Origin: Finegoldia magna
GTDB taxonomy: Bacteria; Bacillota; Clostridia; Tissierellales; Peptoniphilaceae
Assembly (NCBI RefSeq): GCF_018371055.1
Contig: NZ_JAGYZD010000066.1
Span: forward strand, 1-7,881
Direction of reading: 5' to 3'
Length of the DNA stretch: 7,881 bases
Of this stretch, positions 1 through 5,585 are shown piece after piece (position 1 is the stretch's first letter; each line of letters begins with the position of its first letter). The notes under the pieces are model-generated. The model saw only the letters and a list, made by a program, of their open reading frames with translations. It had not been told where the DNA came from and did not search any database. The position numbers and the translations under genes are program-made.

Positions 1-12
1 AGGAGGAAAAAG

Positions 13-1485
13 ATGAATTTTAAAGCAGACTGGAGTTTTCTGGAAAAAATAAGTATGGGGGCTGTTTCGTCTAAAGAGGTTGTACGCCAGCTCAATAGCT
101 GTGGACATAATGTTATTGAGCTTGAGAGATACAGTACATCTAATAAGATTTGGTCAACAAAAATTAAAAGATTAAGATTACCAGATCTTATCTGTCTAAA
201 ATGCGGTTGTCGTATTGAATCAAGAGCAAAATCGAAACTGGATGTGAGAATGTCTGATAACGAAAATAATCCTGACAGAAGATGGGATGCGGGCTTGGGT
301 GACCACGATGTTGTTGCATTTATACAGTGTTCTCATGAAGGTGATAATTGGTTCCCTGGAAGCGAAACAAATTATTTCGAAGCAAGAAACATGAGAGCAA
401 GTGTAGGATTTAGTAAATTAGGACCAGCAAAATCTGCCGGAGAAGGTGCCGAAAGGGATCGAATTTGGCCAACTTGCATACCTAAAAAGAATGGTACTGT
501 TAAGGACATTATTGAATCAGATGAAAAATATCAAATTAAGTTAGAGTATGAAGATGGATCAAAATATACATATTCATTGAAAAAAGAAAAGGGCTATCAC
601 GTTTATTGTAGTGTAGGGGATATCTTTAAGGCAAACGAGTACATGATAGCTGGTGCTCCAGATGAAAAAAAGGATATGCACACTTGTAGCATTACTTATA
701 ATTTTTTGAATGATTTAAGTAGTGATTCGAAAGAAGTTCGTTATGCAGGCGTTAAAGCATTGGGTTATCTTGAAAAGAAGCAAGAATATGTTGATGCATT
801 GTATGATTTAAAAAACCATGAGCAAGATGACAGAATTAAACTGGAAATTTATTCTTCTTTAATTCGATTGGGTGAAGATTTATGGGATGAATTCTATAAT
901 TATGCAATGAATTTGGAAGAGCAGATGTATCGATTTGAATATGTCTTAATTTTAGGTGAATTATCCGATGCAGATGTTGCTTCAGATATGTTATGCCGAT
1001 TGGCATTAGATTCAAGTCTGGATACGGAATTAAGATCTGCTGCTGCATGGGGGATAGCAGTAAAAAACGATTATGTAAAAAAGATAATTGAAATCTCGTC
1101 TTGTGACGATGACAATGTGGCGGCTCATGCAATGGCTCATATAATTGAAAATTATGATAACGATCTGATGGAATATTTAGTAGAGAGTATCACTGATGAT
1201 ATTTCTGGTGGTATTGTCTTAAAGATATTAACAGAATCTGAGATGGTAGCTCCGGATAAACTCGTAAATCTATATTCTAATTGTACATCAGAAGATCAAA
1301 AAAAATGGTGTTCGATGATTATAGGCTTGCGAGGAAAAGATATGTTTGCCAGTCTGGAGAATGCAATAGAATTGGTTTCAACTGAACGATTTTTGATGAT
1401 AAAAGACTTGTGGAATTATAGTGAATCATCAGTGGATCAATATAGGAGTGGAGCTATAGATTTTTTGAGAAAACAAAGCTTATAA
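13..1485 (+). CDS. HEAT-repeat protein with a conserved, possibly nuclease-like N-terminal domain
   Basis: A 490-residue protein starts at an ATG placed 6 nt after a perfect AGGAGG at the first bases of the window. Residues 1-110 form a compact conserved-looking domain with P57-D58, a C61xxC64xC66 cluster, the stretch IESRAKSK at 68-75 and RRWDAGLGDHD near 90. The spacing D58-x10-E69-x-R71/K73 resembles a PD-(D/E)XK active site with a displaced or substituted lysine; this is inference, not an assignment. Residues about 160-215 look like a small beta-rich linker domain. From about 235 to the C-terminus, helical pairs with patterns such as EVRYAGVKALGYL and ELRSAAAWGIAV indicate HEAT/ARM-like repeats, usually protein or nucleic-acid docking scaffolds. 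No signal peptide or membrane segment is visible, so it is probably cytoplasmic. It lies directly upstream of a restriction-modification locus, which suggests a defence role. The specific function is unknown. Confidence 0.85.
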   Translation: MNFKADWSFLEKISMGAVSSKEVVRQLNSCGHNVIELERYSTSNKIWSTKIKRLRLPDLICLKCGCRIESRAKSKLDVRMSDNENNPDRRWDAGLGDHDVVAFIQCSHEGDNWFPGSETNYFEARNMRASVGFSKLGPAKSAGEGAERDRIWPTCIPKKNGTVKDIIESDEKYQIKLEYEDGSKYTYSLKKEKGYHVYCSVGDIFKANEYMIAGAPDEKKDMHTCSITYNFLNDLSSDSKEVRYAGVKALGYLEKKQEYVDALYDLKNHEQDDRIKLEIYSSLIRLGEDLWDEFYNYAMNLEEQMYRFEYVLILGELSDADVASDMLCRLALDSSLDTELRSAAAWGIAVKNDYVKKIIEISSCDDDNVAAHAMAHIIENYDNDLMEYLVESITDDISGGIVLKILTESEMVAPDKLVNLYSNCTSEDQKKWCSMIIGLRGKDMFASLENAIELVSTERFLMIKDLWNYSESSVDQYRSGAIDFLRKQSL

Positions 1486-1487
1486 AG

Positions 1488-1523
1488 TTGACTTTAGACT
1501 AATGTTAGACTATAATTAGTCTA
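1488..1523 (+). promoter_or_regulatory. Strong promoter overlaid by three TAGACTA half-sites (probable autoregulatory operator)
   Basis: TTGACT at 1488-1493 and a perfect TATAAT at 1511-1516 are separated by exactly 17 bp, close to the sigma-A consensus. A palindrome with 7-bp arms, TAGACTA-TAAT-TAGTCTA (1506-1523), covers the -10 box. A further direct copy, TAGACTAA, lies in the spacer at 1495-1502. The three half-sites are about one helical turn apart, so a bound protein would block polymerase. The promoter starts 3 nt after the preceding stop codon and ends against the AGGAGG of the small AbrB-like gene. That gene's product is the obvious candidate repressor (inference). Confidence 0.8.
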
Positions 1524-1535
1524 GGAGGTGAAGCT

Positions 1536-1712
1536 ATGCAGAATAGAATATACTTAGATAGTTATGTCCTACAGCAAGATATGAGAGTAAGAATGCCTAA
1601 GGCAATACTTGAAAATGTAAAAGCTGAGAAAGGAAAAACTATTTTTGATGTTTTTTATGATTCTGAAGCGGATGAAATTATATTAAAAAAGAAAAAGGAA
1701 GGTAATCAGTGA
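1536..1712 (+). CDS. AbrB/MazE-like small DNA-binding protein, putative controller of the methylase gene
   Basis: A 58-residue protein starts at an ATG preceded by AGGAGGTG (1523-1530). Residues 16-52 (MRVRMPKAILENV, then FDVFYDSEADEIILKKK) follow the SpoVT/AbrB/MazE swapped-hairpin pattern: a basic R-V-R-M-P-K strand, a short helix, then a hairpin ending in an IxLKK strand. Such proteins bind DNA as dimers, usually as transition-state regulators or as autoregulating antitoxins. No toxin gene follows. Its TGA stop instead overlaps the methyltransferase ATG by one base, so the two are probably translationally coupled. With a palindromic operator over its own promoter, the likely role is negative autoregulation that sets methylase expression. 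The residue pattern is visible; the controller role is inferred. Confidence 0.8.
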   Translation: MQNRIYLDSYVLQQDMRVRMPKAILENVKAEKGKTIFDVFYDSEADEIILKKKKEGNQ

Positions 1713-2656
1713 TGAGTGGATATTCTACGAATCTTGGTCAGTGCATATGCGGAGATTCATTAGATGAACTCGCAAAGTTTGAAGATGAAAGTATTAACTT
1801 AGTAGTAACAAGTCCGCCGTTTGCACTACAAAGAAAAAAAGCATACGGTAATGAGGAACAAGAGAAATATGTTGATTGGCTATGCCAGTTTGCAAGTTTG
1901 GTATATAAAAAGCTACGAGAAGACGGAAGTTTTGTTATTGACATAGGTGGTGCGTATGAAAAAGGGGAGCCATCATATAGCTTGTATCAATTTAGAACTC
2001 TCATCAAAATGGTTGATGAAATTGGATTCAAATTGGCTCAACCGTTTTATTGGCATAATCCATCGGCTTTACCAGCACCGATTGAATGGGTAAATAAAAG
2101 AAAACTTAGAGCAAAGACATCTGTTAATACAGTGTGGTGGCTTTGTAAGAATCCTAGAGAATGTAAGGCGGATGTAAGAAAGGTTTTAACCCCTTATTCA
2201 AGCAGGATGCAAAACCTCATAGATCATCCAGAAAATTATATAAAGGGTTCAAGTGTTGAACGTCCATCAGGGCATGTTTTAACTATTGATTCTTGGGCTA
2301 AGGATAATGGTGGAGCTATTCCGCCTAATATGCTGCAGTTTCCTAATAGTGAGAGTAATAGCCAATATCTTAGATATTGTAAAAAGTGTGGTGTAAAAGG
2401 ACACCCAGCAAGATTTCCTATGGCATTACCTGAATTTTTTATAAAATTTTTAACTGACGAGGGTGACTTAGTTGTAGATATATTTGGGGGAAGCAATACA
2501 ACAGGAATGACAGCTCAGGGATTAGGAAGACGCTGGATGAGTTTTGAATTATCACAAGAATATGTTGCTGCATCGGTGTTTAGATTTGCTCAGAATGAAG
2601 ATGAAGCAAAGAGAATGTATGATGAAATTTTAAATGGAAATGATGTATCCATATAA
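1712..2656 (+). CDS. PvuII-type DNA (cytosine-N4-)-methyltransferase, predicted CAGCTG specificity
   Basis: This 314-residue SAM-dependent methylase closely resembles M.PvuII, judged from memory of that sequence. Shared stretches include TSPPF (catalytic motif IV, S34-P-P-F37), PIEWVNKRK, NTVWW, GHPARFP, LPEFF and the C-terminal SAM-binding motif D256-I-F-G-G-S-N-T-T-G265. Motif IV preceding motif I is the beta-class order. M.PvuII methylates the exocyclic N4 of the inner cytosine in CAGCTG and so protects host DNA. I chose the ATG at 1712, which overlaps the upstream TGA and has AAGGAAGG before it; an in-frame GTG at 1709 is the alternative. M.PvuII itself is slightly longer at the N-terminus. 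The gene is co-transcribed with the AbrB-like gene and ends at a bidirectional terminator facing the cognate endonuclease gene. Confidence 0.95.
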   Translation: MSGYSTNLGQCICGDSLDELAKFEDESINLVVTSPPFALQRKKAYGNEEQEKYVDWLCQFASLVYKKLREDGSFVIDIGGAYEKGEPSYSLYQFRTLIKMVDEIGFKLAQPFYWHNPSALPAPIEWVNKRKLRAKTSVNTVWWLCKNPRECKADVRKVLTPYSSRMQNLIDHPENYIKGSSVERPSGHVLTIDSWAKDNGGAIPPNMLQFPNSESNSQYLRYCKKCGVKGHPARFPMALPEFFIKFLTDEGDLVVDIFGGSNTTGMTAQGLGRRWMSFELSQEYVAASVFRFAQNEDEAKRMYDEILNGNDVSI

Positions 2657-2700
2657 AAAAACTCGGTTCAAGATATTTATTGTGAACCGAGGCTTTTTTT
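2655..2700. terminator. Bidirectional intrinsic terminator between convergent methylase and endonuclease genes
   Basis: A perfect 9-bp stem (CTCGGTTCA at 2662-2670 with TGAACCGAG at 2683-2691) with a 12-nt loop is flanked by seven A on the left and, after GC, seven T on the right. It can therefore terminate in both directions. It overlaps the stop codons of both genes: the methylase TAA at 2654-2656 and the endonuclease stop at 2699-2701. Confidence 0.9.
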
Positions 2701-3232
2701 ATGAGTTAATTGAATCAGGATCAAAGGGATTATTTTCGTTGATTGGAAACACCTTTATTCCGTTTTCGCGCACGTATTTTACAGGGATTTTTGGATTATT
2801 TAGGTGTGCCATTGTTTGTAGCTTTTCTTCCCAATGCTGATATAATGGTTCAAGCATAGATGGAGTCATGACATACATTTCAGTAAGTGTTATGCCATGA
2901 TAGATCGCAAAAGTCCAAGGAACTTGTCTATATTTAGCAATAATGTAGTGTGTGGTATGATGGTTTGTACTAAAGCCGGAGGCTGAAGTCTCTAAATTTA
3001 TAGATTTCATTTCCCATTCTGTACCGCTTGCTGAAATACAGTCATTACCTTCTCTACCTGGAAGTATAGACATGTTTAGATAAATTAATTGTTGCAGAAC
3101 TTTTGCTCCATTATCCTGAAATATGTCAGGAATACCATAGGTTTTTGCAAGCTTATTTAGCTCTGTTAAATTCGCCCATAATCTGTTGATTTTGGCTATT
3201 TCGTTTTTGTGATTATCATCGTAAAATGACAT
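2699..3232 (-). CDS. PvuII-type type II restriction endonuclease
   Basis: A 177-residue homologue of R.PvuII (157 residues), a dimeric PD-(D/E)XK enzyme that cuts CAGCTG to blunt ends. Shared blocks, from memory of the PvuII sequence, are DIFQDNG (36-42), ILPGREGND (56-64), WEMKSIN (73-79), the recognition loop GFSTNHH (86-92), IIAKYRQVPW (97-106) and NNPKIPVKY (145-153). The catalytic D64, E74 and K76 correspond to PvuII D58, E68 and K70, so it should be active. The first His of the PvuII HHH recognition triplet is Asn90 here, while the next two are kept as H91 and H92. N- and C-terminal extensions account for the extra length. It is last in a leftward five-gene operon, 41 nt after the small HTH gene, with a modest AAGGCGGA ribosome site. 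It lacks the usual partner C gene. Confidence 0.95.
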   Translation of the reverse strand: MSFYDDNHKNEIAKINRLWANLTELNKLAKTYGIPDIFQDNGAKVLQQLIYLNMSILPGREGNDCISASGTEWEMKSINLETSASGFSTNHHTTHYIIAKYRQVPWTFAIYHGITLTEMYVMTPSMLEPLYQHWEEKLQTMAHLNNPKIPVKYVRENGIKVFPINENNPFDPDSINS

Positions 3233-3273
3233 AATCGTCCGCCTTATATCTTTATATTAGTTTTGATACAGTA

Positions 3274-3491
3274 TTACTTTTCATCTATCGTTTCAAGAAT
3301 ATCTTCTATATGACAATCTAGGGTTTTACAAATTTTCAGAAGAATATCTGTGGTAATATTGCTGCCGTTTCCAAGTTTGGCAATAGAAGCTGAGTTGATT
3401 CCGGCAAATTCCTGTAAATCTTTGCGATACATATTCTTGTCAATTAATAACTTCCATAACTTGTTATAGCTGATGTGATTTTTTCATTCAT
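3274..3491 (-). pseudogene. XRE-family HTH regulator, out of frame with its start (A6 tract)
   Basis: Reading leftward, a clear HTH protein of the form ISYNKLWKLLIDKNM, DLQEFAGINSASIAKLG, then TTDILLKICKTLDCHIEDILE ends at TAA (3274-3276). Its frame has no start codon at the proper N-terminus; a TGA blocks it. A good AGGAGG lies 6 nt before an ATG at 3491, with a second ATG at 3487. Both open frames close after a few codons. One base added to the A6 run (3479-3484) joins the first ATG to the domain, giving 72 residues. One base removed joins the second, giving 70. Without correction only a 52-residue piece from the ATG at 3432 could be made, lacking the first helix. Small XRE proteins of this family often sit beside restriction-modification genes. 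It may be a recent frameshift, slippage-controlled expression or a sequencing error. Confidence 0.75.
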
Positions 3492-3508
3492 TGCATACCT
3501 CCATTAAT

Positions 3509-3703
3509 TTATTCTGTAATTCTTCCTTTTCGAACCCATTCATCTACTTCAGAAATTTTAAACTTATACATTTTCCCAGCTTTATAAAAGGGGAGTTTAC
3601 CATCTTTTATCCAGATTCTTATAGTATCTTTGCTGACACTTAAATGGTCAGCAATATCTTCAAGGTTTACCCATTTTTCTATTTCTTGATTTAATTCTGC
3701 CAT
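3509..3703 (-). CDS. Excisionase/MerR-type winged HTH DNA-binding protein
   Basis: A 64-residue protein with a typical excisionase-family domain (HTH_17 type): WVNLEDIADHLSVSKDTIRIWIKDGKLPFYKAGKMYKFK is visible across residues 11-50, followed by EVDEWVRKG. The pattern is helix-turn-helix, then a short wing with K-x-G-K-x-Y-K-F, then a final helix. Family members act as recombination directionality factors or as small transcription regulators. No integrase gene is visible in the window, so a regulatory role in this operon seems likelier (inference). GGAGG lies 8 nt before the ATG, only 15 nt after the preceding gene's stop, and the out-of-frame XRE gene starts 17 nt downstream. The domain call is firm; the role is not. 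Confidence 0.85.
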   Translation of the reverse strand: MAELNQEIEKWVNLEDIADHLSVSKDTIRIWIKDGKLPFYKAGKMYKFKISEVDEWVRKGRITE

Positions 3704-3718
3704 GCTAACCTCCGTTTA

Positions 3719-4393
3719 TTATATGGATGGAATTAATAGGCTAATACCTTTTAATTTCAGTTCTTCTACAATATTTACATTTTTTATCGACCAGTGTGTT
3801 CGATCAAGTTCGTTTACTTTTTCATTTCCATGTAAATCTAATTCAGAAACCATTGTGTTTAGTAAATCTTGTGGAATAGAGCACATAGCTAATGATTGGA
3901 AATATATTTTCAAATCTCCATTATGCAATTGTTGTATTTTGGTGATAAAGCCATACTGGGCCATTTGAGGTCCACTAGGTGGTATTTCTGGTGGGCTATA
4001 TCTGTAGTTCTCATTAGCAAATATACAAGGGTATGACATAATTTCGGCTTTCGCTTCTTCAGAAAAGGAAGCCAGTTTATCATGAATGGATTTTGCCGTA
4101 CCCTCCGTAATTGTTAATGCTCTTTTTATATCTACAATAAAGTATGACTTATCATATTGTTCACCTAAAATGACAAATAAATTGAAATACTCCATATTGA
4201 TTGTTTTTTGAATAAAGGTAGGGGTAGCGATTGTACCATTGCTTACCGGAAGCATAATATTTACAGTTGTATTATGAACATTTTGTGCTAACCCTATATT
4301 AGTTCCTTGTCCAGATTGTTCAAAGTTATATGTGTTTGTTTTCTCTGATGGAAGATTGGCTTCGATTTTAGCAATATCTAAATCGTTGTTCAT
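3719..4393 (-). CDS. Conserved protein of unknown function with N-terminal RHIM-like Gly/Asn motif
   Basis: A 224-residue protein. Residues 1-20 are a polar leader. Residues 24-39 (F-E-Q-S-G-Q-G-T-N-I-G-L-A-Q-N-V) match 11 of 16 positions of a motif at the C-terminus of the adjacent 304-residue protein. A globular domain follows from about residue 68 (MEYFNLFVILGEQYDKSYFI) and ends with a distinctive DRTHWSIKNVNIVEELK segment near 195-211. I recall similar unnamed proteins in Clostridia but cannot give a family or activity, and I see no catalytic signature, signal peptide or membrane helix. Its ATG overlaps the upstream stop as ATGA, with AAGGTGG before it, so the two proteins are probably made in coupled amounts and may interact. 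Possible roles include a defence sensor, an adaptor, or a regulator of the downstream nuclease. Confidence 0.85.
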   Translation of the reverse strand: MNNDLDIAKIEANLPSEKTNTYNFEQSGQGTNIGLAQNVHNTTVNIMLPVSNGTIATPTFIQKTINMEYFNLFVILGEQYDKSYFIVDIKRALTITEGTAKSIHDKLASFSEEAKAEIMSYPCIFANENYRYSPPEIPPSGPQMAQYGFITKIQQLHNGDLKIYFQSLAMCSIPQDLLNTMVSELDLHGNEKVNELDRTHWSIKNVNIVEELKLKGISLLIPSI

Positions 4394-5304
4394 TTAGCAT
4401 CGACCACCTTTCCATTTTTTATAATTACATTAGTAGCTTGCCCTATGTTTACGCCACTGCCAGATTGATTGAAAATAAACTGATTGTTAATTGTAGGTTG
4501 TTTATTTTCTTGGTGTTGTGATGTTTCATTTGCATCAACAGAATCCAAAATTTCTATTTCAGGTTCTTCGAAAAAATCTTTATTAATTTCATCACTGATT
4601 TCACGCTCAGCACTCTCATTTTGTTCAATGAGTGTGCTTATTTTTATATCTAGATGATAGGTACTGCCAATTGAACTAGTAAAAATATGAGCCTTACCTT
4701 TTTCAAGAGGTTCTTCATGCCAAGACTTAATCGTTGAAGCTCCAATTTTATTATCCTTGCGACTTGTTAAAATGAAATGCCAAACGCCAAGAATAAGTGA
4801 ATAAAGATTTATGTCTAGCGTAGATATTAGATCTTTTTTAGTTATTCCTGTTCCGTTAGGTAGAGCATAAAAGACATCGTCTTGATTAATAGAGTGATCG
4901 TTTATTATAAGATTAAGAATCCCATAAACAAGCTCATCTATTTTAGGCGCCTTATCGATGGTAAGAAAGTAATCAAGTAGCTCCTTCATTCTAACTAAAA
5001 GAGTGTAATAGTCTTCTTTAATTTGTCTATCAAATGCAGTAATTAGTGCATTGTCATCAAATGGCAAACAATCAGCTTTGGAAATTTCACATTTTTTGTA
5101 ACGTGATGTGTTGGTTTCCAAGGAAGAGCCAGATGGTTCGTAGTAACTGGAATCAAATATCGTAATTAAACCCTTCAGAAATTCAGGGTTTGTAATACCG
5201 TTAGCACTGTATTTTCGTATATCTTTTTTAGCTTTAGTTCTTTTGGAACGAAGCAGAAGAACTAAAAATGTTCCACCACATAAGCGAGGATAGGTATTAT
5301 TCAT
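4390..5304 (-). CDS. Conserved protein of unknown function with C-terminal RHIM-like Gly/Asn motif
   Basis: A 304-residue protein, first gene of the leftward operon, with AGGAGG 9 nt before its ATG. The N-terminus YPRLCGGTFLVLLLRSK has a short hydrophobic stretch, too short to be a membrane helix. Residues about 80-190 are mostly helical and include LPFDD, LILGVWHFIL and SRKDNKIG. Residues about 215-270 are acidic and low in complexity, probably a flexible linker. Residues 278-293 (F-N-Q-S-G-S-G-V-N-I-G-Q-A-T-N-V) repeat the motif found at residues 24-39 of the next protein, leaving an 11-residue tail. A globular domain, flexible linker and short terminal motif suit a recruitment or assembly tag. 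The YPRLCGGTF start recalls a recurring unnamed family; I know no function for it. The ATGA junction implies translational coupling. Confidence 0.85.
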   Translation of the reverse strand: MNNTYPRLCGGTFLVLLLRSKRTKAKKDIRKYSANGITNPEFLKGLITIFDSSYYEPSGSSLETNTSRYKKCEISKADCLPFDDNALITAFDRQIKEDYYTLLVRMKELLDYFLTIDKAPKIDELVYGILNLIINDHSINQDDVFYALPNGTGITKKDLISTLDINLYSLILGVWHFILTSRKDNKIGASTIKSWHEEPLEKGKAHIFTSSIGSTYHLDIKISTLIEQNESAEREISDEINKDFFEEPEIEILDSVDANETSQHQENKQPTINNQFIFNQSGSGVNIGQATNVIIKNGKVVDAK

Positions 5305-5348
5305 AGTAATTTGCCTCCTGCAAACTCATTAATTAAAGTATCAACCTC

Positions 5349-5399
5349 ATAAACCAAATAAACCCCATAAACCATGTACCGTAAACTTCACAAACTTCA
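5349..5399. repeat. 9-bp-period direct repeats upstream of the leftward operon
   Basis: ATAAACC occurs at 5349-5355, 5358-5364 and 5367-5373, spaced exactly 9 bp. A second pair, AAACTTCA, occurs at 5383-5390 and 5392-5399, again 9 bp apart. Both share an AAAC core. They lie in the 5' leader or promoter region of the leftward operon, upstream of its first ATG at 5304. They could be binding sites for the operon's small HTH proteins, recombination arm sites, or a small tandem expansion. Confidence 0.6.
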
Positions 5400-5404
5400 A
5401 GTTA

Positions 5405-5436
5405 TTCCTAGAGAGATAAATCTCTAGGAATTTTTT
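5405..5436 (+). terminator. Rightward intrinsic terminator with no rightward gene before it
   Basis: A perfect 10-bp stem (TTCCTAGAGA at 5405-5414, TCTCTAGGAA at 5421-5430) with loop GATAAA is followed by six T, oriented for + strand transcription. Read leftward there is no T tract. The nearest + gene to the left ends at 2656 and has its own terminator. It may insulate the phage-type genes from antisense read-through, or be left from a gene displaced by the cargo. Confidence 0.8.
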
Positions 5437-5585
5437 ATGGCTAGTCAGGAATTTAGTACAATTCATATCAAATCATATTTAATAAAATTATATCAAAATA
5501 TGTAAGTGCATACAAGACTGTAACACCATATGAGTAATTCTTAGTGATAGATCTCTCTGCAAATAAAGAAAGGCAGGGATTTCTA
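5437..5585 (+). other. Intergenic region upstream of the sigma-like gene
   Basis: There is no clear rightward promoter here. ATATCAAA occurs twice (5465-5472 and 5490-5497, 25 bp apart). A 22-codon frame beginning MASQEFSTIH opens at the ATG at 5437, directly after the terminator's T tract, and stops at TAA. It reads like a plausible protein start and could be a remnant, but it is too short to call as a gene. Confidence 0.4.
5487..5515 (-). promoter_or_regulatory. Candidate leftward promoter for the five-gene operon
   Basis: On the minus strand a perfect TATAAT (5487-5492) lies 17 bp from TTGTAT (5510-5515), a weak -35 box. It points toward the 304-residue gene and would give a leader of roughly 175 nt containing the hairpin at 5405-5430 and the 9-bp repeats. 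Perfect -10 boxes arise by chance in AT-rich DNA, so confidence is moderate. Confidence 0.4.

Noticed and set aside
836..1132. Minus-strand 98-codon frame inside the HEAT-repeat gene
   Set aside because: Antisense to a well-supported gene, His/Leu-rich odd composition, no ribosome site.
1536..1712. Toxin-antitoxin reading of the AbrB/MazE-like gene
   Set aside because: No toxin gene follows or precedes it; the coupled downstream gene is a DNA methyltransferase.
2236..2496. Minus-strand 86-codon frame inside the methylase gene
   Set aside because: Lies antisense to conserved methylase motifs; no protein-like pattern.
2634..2840. Plus-strand 68-codon frame across the terminator into the nuclease gene
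   Set aside because: Runs through the hairpin terminator and antisense to the clear PvuII-like nuclease.
3702..3968. Plus-strand 88-codon frame
   Set aside because: Antisense to the 224-residue gene; Ser/Phe-rich shadow composition.
5374..5427. Plus-strand 17-codon frame beginning MYRKLHKLQV over the 9-bp repeats
   Set aside because: No ribosome site; its K-L repeats simply translate the DNA repeats, and it ends within the terminator stem.
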